Shown here piece by piece: positions 52,260 through 64,000 of a stretch of 64,000 bases of DNA. The stretch lies in assembly GCA_000499405.2 (NCBI GenBank), contig HG738137.1, positions 1,240,001 through 1,304,000 on the forward strand, in the 5' to 3' direction. This stretch comes from Onchocerca volvulus. Lineage: Eukaryota; Nematoda; Chromadorea; Rhabditida; Onchocercidae. Made by a program: the position numbers and the translations under genes. The notes beneath the pieces were generated by a model. The model did no database searches. It was given only the letters and a program-made list of their open reading frames with translations, and was not told where the DNA came from. Each line of letters opens with the position of its first letter. Within the stretch, counting starts at the first letter, position 1.

Positions 52260-55200
52260 TTATGGTTTCCATAGTTTCAATAATCCATCTTCTGCATATG
52301 ATGCTATCAAATTCTGATGTGGATGATGACATAAACCATTCACTCGATCGTCATGCAACTGCAAAAACAGATATGAAAAATGGAAAGGAATCCTAATATT
52401 TTAGTTTTACTTTACCTCAGATTTGGAAATATAGTATCAAATATTTATTTTATTCAAACAATGACTATTTATTTCTATCTATTTATTTATTTTATTTACA
52501 AAAACTACACAACATACCGGTAATGTACTTTCTAGATTGCCAGTAATTAACGAAAAACAATAAAGTACATGATCTTCCCCAACACAGTACACCCATTCAC
52601 CACGTGGAGATAGTGAACACGCAACGAAATTACCATTTTCGGTTTTACCCGAAGTCATTGATTTGACAATCTGAAAAATGGGTAGAAAAAATTATGAAAA
52701 AAATATTTAAAAAGAGCAATAAATTTTTGAACAAGTTCAAAATTCTATGAATCATAATAAATTAAGAATTATATCTCACCTGCCCGCGAATATTTACAAT
52801 AACAATCGTATTTGACCGATTGCAAATGATAAATTGATTATCAGATTTCGGGATTGGATTTACGCTATTCACGACTACATCACTCGCTACCCGTACCGTA
52901 TTCACACATTCACAGGTTTTCAAATTCCACACTCGCACTGTTCCATCACTTGAAGCAGAAACGCACATGTGGCCATCCTGAAAAGTGTAAATCTGAAATC
53001 TCTCCTGAGATTCATAAAGTTAAAAAAAAATCAGAATAAAATATTCCCCTCCAAATTTTTTTTCCTAATAGTACATAAATCTTTCGGAAGCACGATATTT
53101 TATGCCACTTTTTTTGAGTTTTTCTATTACCTCCGTATATTTCGCATCATTCACATAATTTGTATGTCCTCGAAGTTCTTTCAGACATTTGCCACTCTTC
53201 AATCCATGAACTCTGCAAATAATAATGAAATACGTATAAAAAAAATCGATGCAAACAACACTTCATGTAACATAACAGCTTTGAAATTCATCGAAATTAA
53301 AAACTTCTTTCAATCCATTACATGCTATAATAGCGAAAAAATAATATATAACATACTTCACAAATGTATCAAATGATGCCGAAAGAACATGAGCACTATC
53401 TTTAGAAAAATATACGCTTGTAATGCCCATGCTGTGCGCTTTTTCGATGCGTCTTAAACATTGTCCCGTCTGTATTTTCCATACCTGAATTGCAACAAGG
53501 ATGCTGTAAAATCCATTAAATGATAAAGATATCTCGAAGAATATTCTTTATTTAAAAACAGATTTAAAATTTATTAAATCTTGCTAAAAAGGATAAATGG
53601 TAGAGATGTGTTACTCATCATTTAAGTCGATCACAAGATGGATTCAAATTGTAGAGATATTTTGAAACTGAATAAATATAAAATATCCAGAACATGAAGT
53701 ATGCTATCTGTTATCCCAGAGATATACCAGGAAGAATTTATCGCTCGCCAATACTAATTCGAAATTTCACGTTGGAGAATAAAACCTTTTTTATCAAAAT
53801 ACGAATGATTTACTCTACTTTTAAGACAAAGCATTATAATTTGTTGCAGTGTGAAAACCATAAAAGATAACTGCAAAAAAAAGAAACCTTTATTTTGCCT
53901 TCCATGCTGGCTGTAACTAACATTTCCGAATCACGACTGAAACATAAACTTAGAACCAAACCATCCATCATCATAAAATTATCTTGCGCTTGATACTTTA
54001 AATCCTTCCGTAACTTTCCATTCATATAATTCCAAACCTACAAAGAGGATAAACTATAAAATTCATTGACAAAATTAATCGAGAAAGATATTGAAATTTC
54101 GGAAACAAAAGGAACTAGACCTCGATAAAACCATCCACCGAACCAGTAACCAAGTACTGTCCATCTGGTGAGAACTGCGAGCAGTGTGGGAAGCTTGTTT
54201 TTCCAAATTTAATTTGACGAGCCATCTGAGTTGGATAGCGTTCTTCCTCCTGCTCACGGATTGCGGCTTTACCACGAAATAAATCGATCTGTGTCCCTGA
54301 ATATAATAAAGATCCGATATATCTGTTAGGAGTAAAAAGATCACATAAAACAGAGCTGTACCGAATTTTCAGAACTGTTATTTGTATTCAAATACTATTT
54401 TCAAGCAATTCGATAGAATGGAAGCTAATATATGATTGCCTTATTATTGCTAAAGTTGTTTTAACAATTTTTTCTCTCCCTACTTCTTAATTATGCTGGA
54501 AATTAAACTGTTCAATTCGAGGAACATCGCTTGACAATTTAAGAAATTTTGGACATCAAATCATAATTTGTTTTATTGAACAGTGAAATTATTAAAATAT
54601 ACCAGGTGGAAGAAGTCCTTGATGCTGCTGCCATTTCAATGCTTGCGCTAAAAGTGCCAATAATCTGGATGGTGGTACAACATTCACTTCGGCAGATAGA
54701 GACTGTAAAAAATTCGTTTCTTTCTAATAAACTTCACTAATCAATAACTTGTTCAAATCAAATTACCGATGCAGGTTGTAAGTCGACTATACATAAAGTA
54801 ACAGAATAAAATGAATCTATTTTGGCGAAATTCAAAGCTACCTGTGCAATAGCAGCTCTTCGCTTCTCTTTCGAGCTACCATCAGGATACACTTCACGTG
54901 GATCGAAATAGGAACGAGCCAAGAGATTATCTAGTCGGGCATATCTGGAAAATGAAAAAATTTACATAAAAAAATCAGACACATAAAAAAAACTATACGA
55001 ATACCTGATTTTAATGATATTATATAAGGGAATAGGAGAAATTAGAGAAATGATATCACTAATTCCTAGTTTTTGGTCAGGAATCCATTAAAAAACAGAA
55101 AAACGATGTATGGTATAGCCTAAATAACAATGTTGCATAAGTTACCAATCTTTGAGAAATGGTTAGAATCAAGCATAGACAATAGAAACAGTAGCAGTGC

Positions 55201-56427
55201 AAATCACAAAAATAAATTTAATGAATGTCAATACCTCTCCGGTTCCGTTGTTTTCAGCAATTGCATTGGATCAGTCTGACGCAGAAGAAGTCGAGCTGAG
55301 CCCAATTCACGCAATTCCGTTAATTCAATCACAATCTGTTAGAAGAAAGATATAAAAATCTCATTATGTTCATTCTCATTTTATTAAAAATAAAGAAAAG
55401 AGTAGTTTATTCGGCAAATTAAAACATGTCTTCTTGATACCTTAACTTTACCATAATCCTGCAATTTTTGCACTCGTTACCATATGTTTGTAAAATATAA
55501 TGCAAAATACTACCTGCTCGTATAAATCGATCAACTTTTTCGCCGGTAATTTTAGTGGTTGAATAACTTTAAGCACTGTATCCCAATGACCATTTTGTAT
55601 GTCATGCATAAACGAATCAATGCTATCTACCGTATTCAATGTAATATTTGTTTCTTCCTGAAAAACAGAAGAAAAAAATCCGATTCTTGTCTAATGAATA
55701 GAATAAGACCGATTAGATATATCCAGAAGTTATCTTCGACCAAAATAATCGTATTAAATATTTCGTTGAAAAAAATCATTTTCTGTTCTCACATGCGGAA
55801 AACCAGATATTCTTACTGAAACTTCGTCGTACATAATCGAAAAAAAAAAAAAAGACAATCAGCGAAGTTCACAAAGAAACTAATTTGTTTAAATCAATGG
55901 CATATCTATTCAAATAATTCGACGAATATCGTGTGGTGAACTTGAAATGACCAATAAATAAGGACATGAAATCTTCATTTTTCTGTTACGACAAAAATTT
56001 ATTTTTGTCAAAAATTATACAAAAATTTCATTAGGAAAAAAATCTGAACAAAACAAACTTGTAGAACTGCCAATGTACGCATTAAGTTATTCTCCTTCAA
56101 ATATTGTTCCACAAGACGCACAACACTAAATTATAAGAATTTCAACAACCAATTATTTTCGATCTTTCATAATTATCTTCCCGAACAAATTAATAATTAC
56201 CAAATTTATACTTTGAAAAAATATAACTCTGAAGAAAAATGACAGTGTTTAATTTGGTTATTTCAAATATTATTAGAAGGTGATGGATATAACATCCATT
56301 CCTGGGGTCATTTAGAAAAAGACTTGAGAACATAAGTGAATGAGATGGGTCAAAGATAAAAAATAAATCCTGAACCTGGAAAAAACGACAAAACTTACTC
56401 CGATGCTTCTATTTCAATCGACGTCAT
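52260..56427 (-). CDS. smu-1: SMU-1 (SMU1) WD40 splicing factor, complete, 13 exons
   Basis: The exons, in order of translation, are 56427-56399, 56125-56059, 55657-55514, 55335-55235, 54944-54842, 54702-54603, 54296-54121, 54037-53888, 53484-53357, 53212-53131, 52977-52780, 52670-52518 and 52358-52260. Together they give 1530 bases, 509 residues; human SMU1 has 513. All splice phases agree. The N-terminus [20 protein letters not shown] begins the LisH motif (about residues 6-38), and CTLH follows ([20 protein letters not shown]). WD40 repeats fill residues from about 205 to the end ([40 protein letters not shown], ending DGLLKLWKP). SMU1 binds RED/SMU-2 in the spliceosomal B complex; in C. 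elegans smu-1 controls unc-52 alternative splicing. Confidence 0.96.
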
Positions 56428-56440
56428 AGCTTGTTTCCCT
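56428..56440 (-). promoter_or_regulatory. likely SL trans-splice acceptor of smu-1
   Basis: On the minus strand GTTTACAG lies 12 bases before the smu-1 ATG, with a T-rich lead-in. A short leader between an acceptor and the ATG is typical of spliced-leader addition in nematodes. Confidence 0.5.
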
Positions 56441-56444
56441 GTAA

Positions 56445-58624
56445 ACAAGTAGAAATTCAGTTATTTTAGAGTATATAATACGAATAGTTTCATACTTTTT
56501 ATAAATAATTCTTACTATGACCACTAAAAATACCACGGCTTCATCAAAAATTCATGCTTCATATAGAGATTGTGGGTTTAAATGGAAGTCAAATTATTAT
56601 TCATAAATAAACTGCTGCCAGGATTTCTGCATCATATAATCTACCGGGGAAGACCAAAGAAAAGTATTAAACTTATGCGGAATAATTAGATCGTTTCTTA
56701 TGCTGATGTCCGATTGTCCTTGCAGAGAGAATCACGAATTTTGAATATCGATTTTTAGGAGCTAATAGTAAAACCAGATAATCTTTGCAATTATCTTCCA
56801 CTCATTTATTCACTATGAAGAAGGATCTTCCATCTCAATATGGTCAAGAAAATAAAATATGGTCTTCTTAGTTTATGTGTCTCATTATTCCAACGTATAA
56901 AATGTGTAGTCGATAAATGTCGCCTCTCAAAAATATGATTCTCCATTCATGATTATTATCAATTGAATTGACTAAATAAACATATCTAATAACCAAACCA
57001 GTACTGTGTACTACTTTCTAGACAGTCTTGTTAGACAAGTACAAAAATTTATGTAAAATAACTTAAAGCCGGATAATTCTGATAAGATATCTTAACGGTT
57101 AACAAAATACTTTTTGATAATTCGGTTTCTTGACCGATTTTCATCATTTTTTTTTTGTCTTAAATTATAAGATGATGAAGTGAATAGTTTTATTTTCCAA
57201 CCGAAAAGAACCATAGAACAAATCAGGAAATGTACAATATAGATGATAAATAAATAATCCCAAACACATAATAAATATAACTAGTCATAAACTGATAAGT
57301 TAATTGATTTCAATTAAACACAGTTGAAATATAATTTCTGATAAAACTTTTATATACTAAAAATTTGCAGATTGTAATTTCCAGGAAATAAAAAGACAAC
57401 CGGCAGCATTCATATTATTATGAGGCATTGTCTTTTAAAGAATTTAAAATTAAGAAAGAAGTAAATAATGTTTGGAATAAATGAAATGAATAAATATAAG
57501 CAAAAAAAATTAATTATTTGTCCGACTGTCCAAAAAAAATTCATTCTACCATTCACTTTGTAACAGGAAAAAAAAAATTTATTTTCAACAAAATATTCGT
57601 AATATAATTGATTTTTTGCTATTTTTTTTTTCTGTTTTACTCATGAAGACCCATTTTATTTTGAAATATACCTCATATGCATTAAGAAACAATGCATATA
57701 AATAGCATCCAGTAATAACATTTATCGCTGCGGTACAATTTGAAAGAATAAAATATAATGGAGAAAAATGCAGGATTGATTGATCAACCATTTGAAACAA
57801 ATGAAGAAGAATCATGGTAATGAAAACATAATGATGCAGATTTCAAATGAATAAATAAATGAATACGAGCTTTTTCTCCAAATATGAAAAGTAATACAAA
57901 TACATAAATTAAGGCAAAGTGAAGACGGAGATCGTCTTCGTTGGAATTTCTTCAACAATTTCCAATGATCTTCGTTAGAAAACATATAAGAAATGTTTGT
58001 CGGTAATAAAAACTTACCAATATTTATTCTAGTATTTTAAGAAACAGATATTATACTCAAATAATTTCAAAGCAATAGAAAATTCATTATTCACTCACGT
58101 AAATCCATTTCCTTTAAGATCAAGTCGCATTGTGAATCATTTGTCCAAGATTATTACTGAGAATATGTTGTTGGCACTAAATAAAGGAAATTAAAATTAA
58201 GTGACATCAAATGGCATTAGGCCATTAAAATGAATGAAAATTAAGACTTTTAACGCATATATTTGTTTTTTCCATTATAGTTGATCCTTCGGTAATAAAA
58301 TGATATTCTCCTTGCTGATGATTCCGTATCAACAAATTAAGAAATTAAAATAATTATAATTCTACTCACTTTTTATCTATACATGATAAACACATTATCA
58401 TTTCTATTCCTTAAGTGACAGTTTTTTCCTGAGTAAGCTATAAATTAGAAAGAGAAATAAGAGATATGTTTTATAAGTTTCTATACTTTGAGAATTACTG
58501 CTGAGCATATCCAGAATACAATGTAACAAACTGATATTACATTGTACTAAATTACTTGGAAAATATCAGTATTCCTAAAAAATTCAGATCCGGTAGCTTC
58601 TATGCAGTGCACTTTTCTATATCT

Positions 58625-58683
<59 letters not shown>

Positions 58684-59134
58684 CGAAACAAAAACTTTTC
58701 GCTTTTCGAAATATAATATAAAGTCTAGTAAATTAAATCAGTCTTTCACCCTTTATCAAAACATAATAGTCCACACCAATGAAAATAATTTTGAATCACA
58801 ATATCAAAAATTATCGAAATTTCAATTCCCCTTTCTTAAATTGTCGAAAGAAACCTAAATTGCTTGTCCATTAAGTGTAATAAGCCTAACTTGATTGATT
58901 TTTCATACAAACCTACAGCAGTGACCAATAAACCAGTTAACTCATTTGCAATTTACAAATTCTAACCTCAAAAGGCTTACCAATGTAAGTGAGAATGATT
59001 TTTTTTTTTTTTTTTTTTTTTTTAATTTCCATTTGTTCAGTAAAAACAGATGGAAATGAAGAATGAGCCAAATTAATTAACCATAAATTGCAGGCTAACC
59101 AATATATACATCTCGAAACCATAAAAATTTCATA
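56445..59134 (-). other. region between smu-1 and the GRASP gene
   Basis: Both genes run leftward, so this 2.7-kb stretch holds the smu-1 promoter and the GRASP gene 3' UTR. It has a 57-nt A run (58626-58682) followed by an AAAAGCGAAA/TTTCGCTTTT inverted repeat, and a 25-nt T run (58999-59023). On the minus strand, ATTAAA (59026-59021) lies about 110 bases past the GRASP stop codon. No coding exon recognised. Confidence 0.6.
58626..58706 (+). repeat. 57-nt poly(A) run and adjacent short hairpin
   Basis: An uninterrupted run of A from 58626 to 58682, longer than any other homopolymer in the window. It flows into AAAAGCGAAA (58679-58688), paired with TTTCGCTTTT (58697-58706) over an 8-base loop. 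The run length may be affected by sequencing error. Confidence 0.85.
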
Positions 59135-62100
59135 TTAACCTTGCGGTGGTAAACCGAATTGATTATTTCCAGCCATCTGAAAACCTGATTTAAATGTTGG
59201 ATCCTCCGTCGAATAAGCATTCATACTCATATCTGACTGTTGCTGTTGTCCAAATGGTGAAGTCGATAAGCCAAAAGATATTGTGGTTGGTGGATGCGCT
59301 AGCTGTGTAATACCCATTGTACTTAATGGTGGCATGGGGAAATTTAAACCCGAAAACTGTGAAGAACTTGTAAACGGAGATGCGGGAGATGCGGATATTT
59401 GTGGAGGTGACGGTCTATATGATGATCCTTGTTGCTGCTGTTGGCGTGGCAAATTTGAAAACATTTGAGGTACCACACCCACTAATGGTGGTTGAGGAAG
59501 CGAAGACGAAGCTGAAAAATAAATCATGTACAAATATGCAAGTTTCTGCTATTCTTCTGAATTAAATTGAATAATTTGAATGCTTTAGAAATCCGAAGAA
59601 AAATCTCCCATTTTATATATTGATAACGAAATTTATACTAAGAAAATATTCTGCTCACGATTATAAATCGGAGGTTGTGGTGGATATTGTGGATCATGCA
59701 TATATTGCTGTTGTTGTGATGAATAATACGATTGCCGAGACACAGTTTCAGGTGTTCCACCACACTGCTGAAATAATGTTTTTCTTTAAAAGAATTTTAA
59801 TAAATAACACTATGCTGAATTCCTATCGAACATGTCAGAAAGCATTATAAAACTAAAACTTTGAATTCGTTCTTCATAATACATGCAAAACATATGTCAA
59901 ATCAACACTCAATAATTTGGTGATTATTTCCCTTGTTATATCTCACCTAATTTCCCATTTGATCAGTTAGTTTTATAATGAGATATTTAGTTCATCACTT
60001 CGCTCAAGCGAATCAAGTTAAAGAGATCGAAAAAAGAAGAATAAAAACTTCTGTATCCATTGAATTTGCCATGAAATTTTGCTGCTGCAGCTGAACTTCC
60101 GGACTTGCATTCGTATAACTCGTACTATTATTTTGAGCAGAGAAAGGCTGTTCAATTGTTCCAGGAAGCGTCGATAATTCAACAGCTGGAAATGCAGTTG
60201 AAGAAGGTGGTATGATGCTCATTTCTGGATTACTGTTGGTTAATGGTTGCTCCTATAACCACTACAATAATAATAAATCGTAACTAAAACTTCTGAAATT
60301 TGACGAATCCGTGCAAGTGACAATTTCTTTTATCAACTCATCGATAAACGTTTCCACTCAACAAATAATGACTGTTCCCCTTTGAGTACTAAAAAGTTTC
60401 TATAGTCCGTGAAAATATTTCTTTTAAAATTCACTTTACAGAATAAGAATATAATGGAAAAGAATTTCAGAAAACAACAAAAACAGAAAAATTTTTTTAA
60501 TGAATAATTTTTCAACGATATACCCTAACCGTAATGGATTGTACAGGTGCTGAAAATTTTCCAGAACTTGTTGGATAAGGGCCATTTATTTGAGATGCAT
60601 TTGCCACTGCTGTATCAGTGGGTCCTGTTGACTAAAAAATGGAATTACTGAGAAATAAATATTGTAAAAAATTCAAAAAAAAAGAAAGAAATTCTCATCA
60701 TAGGGTTACCAACTTGTATCATTAAAGTAATTAATATAACTAATATAGGAAATATAACAATTTAGCAAAAAAACCCTGACCTGTCTCAGAATTGGTGCTA
60801 CAAATGAACTTGGATCAGGAAATTTTGTGATAGCTTGTATCGAATCAATTTGTGGAATACCTGTACTACCTAAAAAATCACGGATGTGATTGCTTCCAAA
60901 GTTTTAAGTCATTTCAGTTCGAATTGTATTATATCGAATTATCCGCGAAAACATAGCAAAGTTTCCCTATAACCTACCTGAAAAAATGGCTACTATCTAT
61001 CCATAATCTCCAGCTGTTGTAAATCACTAAAAAATTGTTCAATGCTACAATATACCTGGTTGAGGGATATTAATGACATTGCTGGAAATAGCAGAAGGCC
61101 CAGAATAGCACGAATTATCATTATTCATGAATGACACAGCATCCGATGTATCTTTGCCGTCCAACTGCTGTTTAAGCATTACAGCAATTTCCTCACCCTT
61201 CAACGGACCTCGTCGATCACCTGGTATGCGATGCAGATAACCATAACCAATATCACATCCCAAGCATCCTTCACCACCCCAAGCTGAGTTTGGCGTAAGC
61301 GAGACCTGAAAAAATTAATATACATACAATCATTCAAAATCATAAGAAACTAACCATTTTCATAGTTTCCTACAATTTTGATGTGCTACTTTTCGGAAAT
61401 AAAGCTTATTCAGTTATTAACTCTAATTTTTCAAAAAACTGCGTTTTTATTTGTTGCTATTCCCATGCAACAGTACTGAAATTAAATTCTTTTCAAAAAT
61501 GTGCCGAATGAATTGGGACATCTAATGTGATTGATTCGTCTTATTTTAAAAAGCGAACACGAAAAAACAGAGCATACCTCTCGTACAGAATCACTCTCCG
61601 TATTATAAACATATAATTTGATAGGTTTTCCTTCATTAGCTTGTAAGTGGGCAATAAGATCGTCAGCCTAAACAATATAACATATAAACTTGAAAAATCC
61701 TATAAGATATGTTCTAATAACAGCCACTTAAAAGATCGAAGCATTTAGTCACTTATTTCAATTTTTGTCTAAATAAATATAACATGAGCAGTTCATTTTT
61801 TTTCTACCAGTTTTCTCTTCCTGCACTGGTTGAAAATTTCTAAACAGCATATATCGAAAATCAGTGCAGAATCATCTCCTCATCTATGTTAATTTTTTTT
61901 TCCAACTGTAATTTCCTCTATTTCCTTTATTTTCTCTCTAAATGAAGCTGAGAAGAATTTATGAATCATAATTTTTAATAGGGAAAATTCCAAATCGAAA
62001 ACTCTGTGAAGTGAATTACCTGCTTTCGTCAGATTCCCAATTTTTACAAATAAGACTTCATATCAGTCAATAGACAAACTCAAAAAAAGATTAGGTACCA

Positions 62101-63565
62101 GCTAAATTCATTCGTCTTTTTTATTTCTATAACTTTTACTTGCCAACTCATGTAACTATATAATAAGTTATAGTACTTATTGACAAACACTCTTATCAAA
62201 TAATTAATCAATTATTTATTAAAATACAGTTTAATAAAATAGGATTTATAAAATAACAAACTTGATTTAGAACAGATTCTGCTCCAAGTATATAATCTAA
62301 GTTAGACTGTAAGCCAGCAATTTCTGCTGGTGAATTGGGTTGAACTTGCACAACATGCCAAACATTTTCACGCGCTCCTTCAAATGAACAGAATCGAATT
62401 GAAATACCGAGCAATCCCTGGCCACCCCACATTTGCGATGGTGTAATTTGTGTCTGCCGAACTGTTTGAGTTTTGCTGAAAATATGAAGGATTTAAAGAA
62501 AACAAGTCTAATAGAATTGGTTATTTCATAACGAAAAAATGGATATCAAGTATGAGTATTCGAAAAAAAGAATATATACTTATCCTGATCTCAAAAAGAC
62601 AATGCAAAAGATAACTGAAGATATAGCCAAAAGAGAAGAGTCTAGAGTAGCAGTATCGTACATGCATTGAAATTTCAATATCAGCATCAATACATCAATA
62701 CACAGCTAATCCTAATGTAGATTAGAAAAATAAGTGGAAAATTCTAGATAAATAACCGTTGCTATTTAAAATGAGCATAAGTGACTAACCTATTATAAAC
62801 AGTCAGTTCTAACGATCGTTCGACATGCTGCTTTAAGATATCTTTTAGAGTATCATTGTCTGTGTCCTGAAATGAAAATCAAAATAGGAAAATTTCTCCA
62901 TTTAACTGGAATAACCTCTCATATTTTCTCTTCTGTAATCGATAATTTTTGGAAATCTAAAGATTAAATTCCTAAATTCTACATTACGTATGGAATATTA
63001 AGTTTTATAATATTATATAAAGGACAAGTTGTCGATAGTTAGGCGCCATCAGTTACGACCATTACATATTCAGTTAATTTTTCCCATGGTCAAAACGCAA
63101 TGATAATATTAATACCAGCTAACATTTAATGCGTATGATTTGATATATCATCGACATAACATATAAATAAGATTAAGAATCGAATTGTAAAGAGAAACAA
63201 CTTTCAGAAAAAGCTAAGATGATATTATATTGTTATGGGACGGAAATTAACAAATTTGAACCATCATATTAGATGTTAATAACTCATGAGATTTATGTAT
63301 AGTTATATAACGAAATGATTTGACACTCATGAGATTTATGTACAATTATATAACGAAATGATTTGACAGTTATAATCCTATCGTATTCGATGCATAGCAT
63401 GTTTCATAATATCATGTCGAATATTACGATATCTAGACAAACAAAAAAAGAAAAAAAAAATGTGAAAGTAAAATAACCACTTACCAGCCGTGTATTTCCA
63501 ATACAAACGATAAAATCGAAAAATGGTTCCAATCCAGCAGCTTGTCCAGGGGAATTGTCTTGTAC
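59135..63565 (-). CDS. GORASP: GRASP55/65-type Golgi reassembly stacking protein (5' partial, 10 exons in view)
   Basis: The exons are 63565-63485, 62866-62790, 62475-62262, 61667-61578, 61305-61056, 60869-60781, 60631-60530, 60252-60049, 59767-59659 and 59511-59135 (530 codons plus stop, phases consistent). The first visible residues, [20 protein letters not shown], belong to the first PDZ-like GRASP domain. The second has [40 protein letters not shown] and [20 protein letters not shown], as in GRASP55. The rest is a Pro/Ser/Gln-rich regulatory tail ([27 protein letters not shown]) ending FGLPPQG. The family tethers Golgi cisternae and supports unconventional secretion. The usual start, a myristoylated MGxxxS with GGGTEGYHVLR, is not seen and probably lies beyond the right edge. 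Confidence 0.95.
63282..63367 (+). repeat. 43-bp tandem duplication, two copies
   Basis: Units at 63282-63324 and 63325-63367 are nearly identical, differing at two positions around the middle. They lie in the GRASP intron between the exons at 62866 and 63485. A recent local duplication. Confidence 0.92.
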
Positions 63566-63734
63566 CTAAATGTTTGCGTTATGCACTTGATATTATAAAT
63601 TCCATATACCAGAATGTGAAATACAAAATCTTTCAAAATTACTGGTTAGTACGGTAAACATTTAAAGGAAGGAGGAGAAAGGAGAATGCAATTACAAAGG
63701 ATGGATGAGGCAAAACTAGGAAAGAATGATTTAC

Positions 63735-63752
63735 CGCCAGAAAATTGTACAT
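63735..63752 (-). CDS. GORASP: possible alternative first exon of the GRASP gene (MYNFLA)
   Basis: On the minus strand ATG and five codons end at GCG|GTAAAT in phase 0, which fits the exon starting at 63565. The peptide lacks the glycine at position 2 needed for myristoylation, so such a form would not be lipid-anchored in the usual way. A chance ATG near a donor is just as likely. Confidence 0.2.
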
Positions 63753-64000
63753 TTGACAGCGTAGCCTTGTTCAATAAATTGTCTGGCACTATCAGTCAAT
63801 GATTAAAAGCAAAACTCTAGTATTATCATCTTAGATATAAGATAATATTAATTTTTGCTCCATCACATGCAAGCGTCTGTCTAGCTGGCAATCTTAACTG
63901 GAGTTACTTTTAGCGCTCAGATTCTATTTTCAAGGAAATACGATAATTCCTTTGCCATTCTAATACTATGAATTAATGTTTTCATGATCAAAGAAATTTC

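Noticed and set aside
58556..58858. 100-codon frame containing a poly-lysine block
   Set aside because: The block is simply the 57-nt A run read as codons.
1..64000. Wolbachia-derived inserts, transposons, tRNA or rRNA genes, CRISPR arrays
   Set aside because: Looked for because filarial genomes often carry bacterial inserts and mobile elements, but no transposase, reverse transcriptase, bacterial-type gene, tRNA fold or regular array was recognised by eye. A covariance-model or homology search could still find degenerate ones.

Overview
The window is about 70% A+T, with long homopolymer tracts, many small exons and short consensus introns (GTAAGT or GTTTGT donors, TTTTCAG-type acceptors). 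Its three gene families match nematode proteins, and the composition and gene structure best fit a filarial (onchocercid) nematode. The species cannot be fixed from the sequence. No bacterial (for example Wolbachia-derived), viral, tRNA or rRNA sequence was recognised.

Positions 1 to about 49.4 kb, plus strand, hold one very large gene: the UNC-73/Trio/Kalirin Rho-family guanine nucleotide exchange factor, whose 5' end lies outside the window. In order the exons encode spectrin repeats, DH1-PH1, a linker, SH3-1, a low-complexity linker, DH2-PH2, a basic tail, SH3-2, an Ig domain, an FnIII domain and a protein kinase domain. The kinase domain is the most notable feature. I recall C. elegans UNC-73 as ending at Ig-FnIII, whereas vertebrate Kalirin-12 and Trio end in a kinase. 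Here the kinase keeps the HLDxKPEN catalytic loop and the VAIK-type lysine, but DFG reads NFG and the glycine loop is altered. The last exon follows as three tandem, diverged copies, one of which is broken.

The large introns contain short ATG exons with acceptor-like sites just upstream (8.1, 13.8, 19.7, 23.2 and 42.7 kb). Each is phase-compatible with the next shared exon. They look like SL trans-spliced alternative first exons, which would produce SH3-DH2, DH2-only and SH3-Ig-Fn-kinase isoforms. Alternative ends are visible too: a seven-codon terminal exon at 6.0 kb (DH1-PH1-only product), a stop at 39.1 kb (product ending after PH2), and the kinase terminal exons.

From 52.3 to 56.4 kb, minus strand and convergent with unc-73, lies a complete 13-exon smu-1 gene (509 aa; LisH-CTLH-WD40 splicing factor). 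From 59.1 kb to beyond the right edge, minus strand, lies a GRASP55/65-type Golgi stacking protein gene (10 exons in view, first exon probably outside). The spaces between genes are AT-rich. They contain one unexplained open frame near 50.9 kb, a 57-nt A run and little else I recognise. The three genes act in cytoskeletal signalling, pre-mRNA splicing and Golgi structure; I see no sign that they work together beyond being neighbours.
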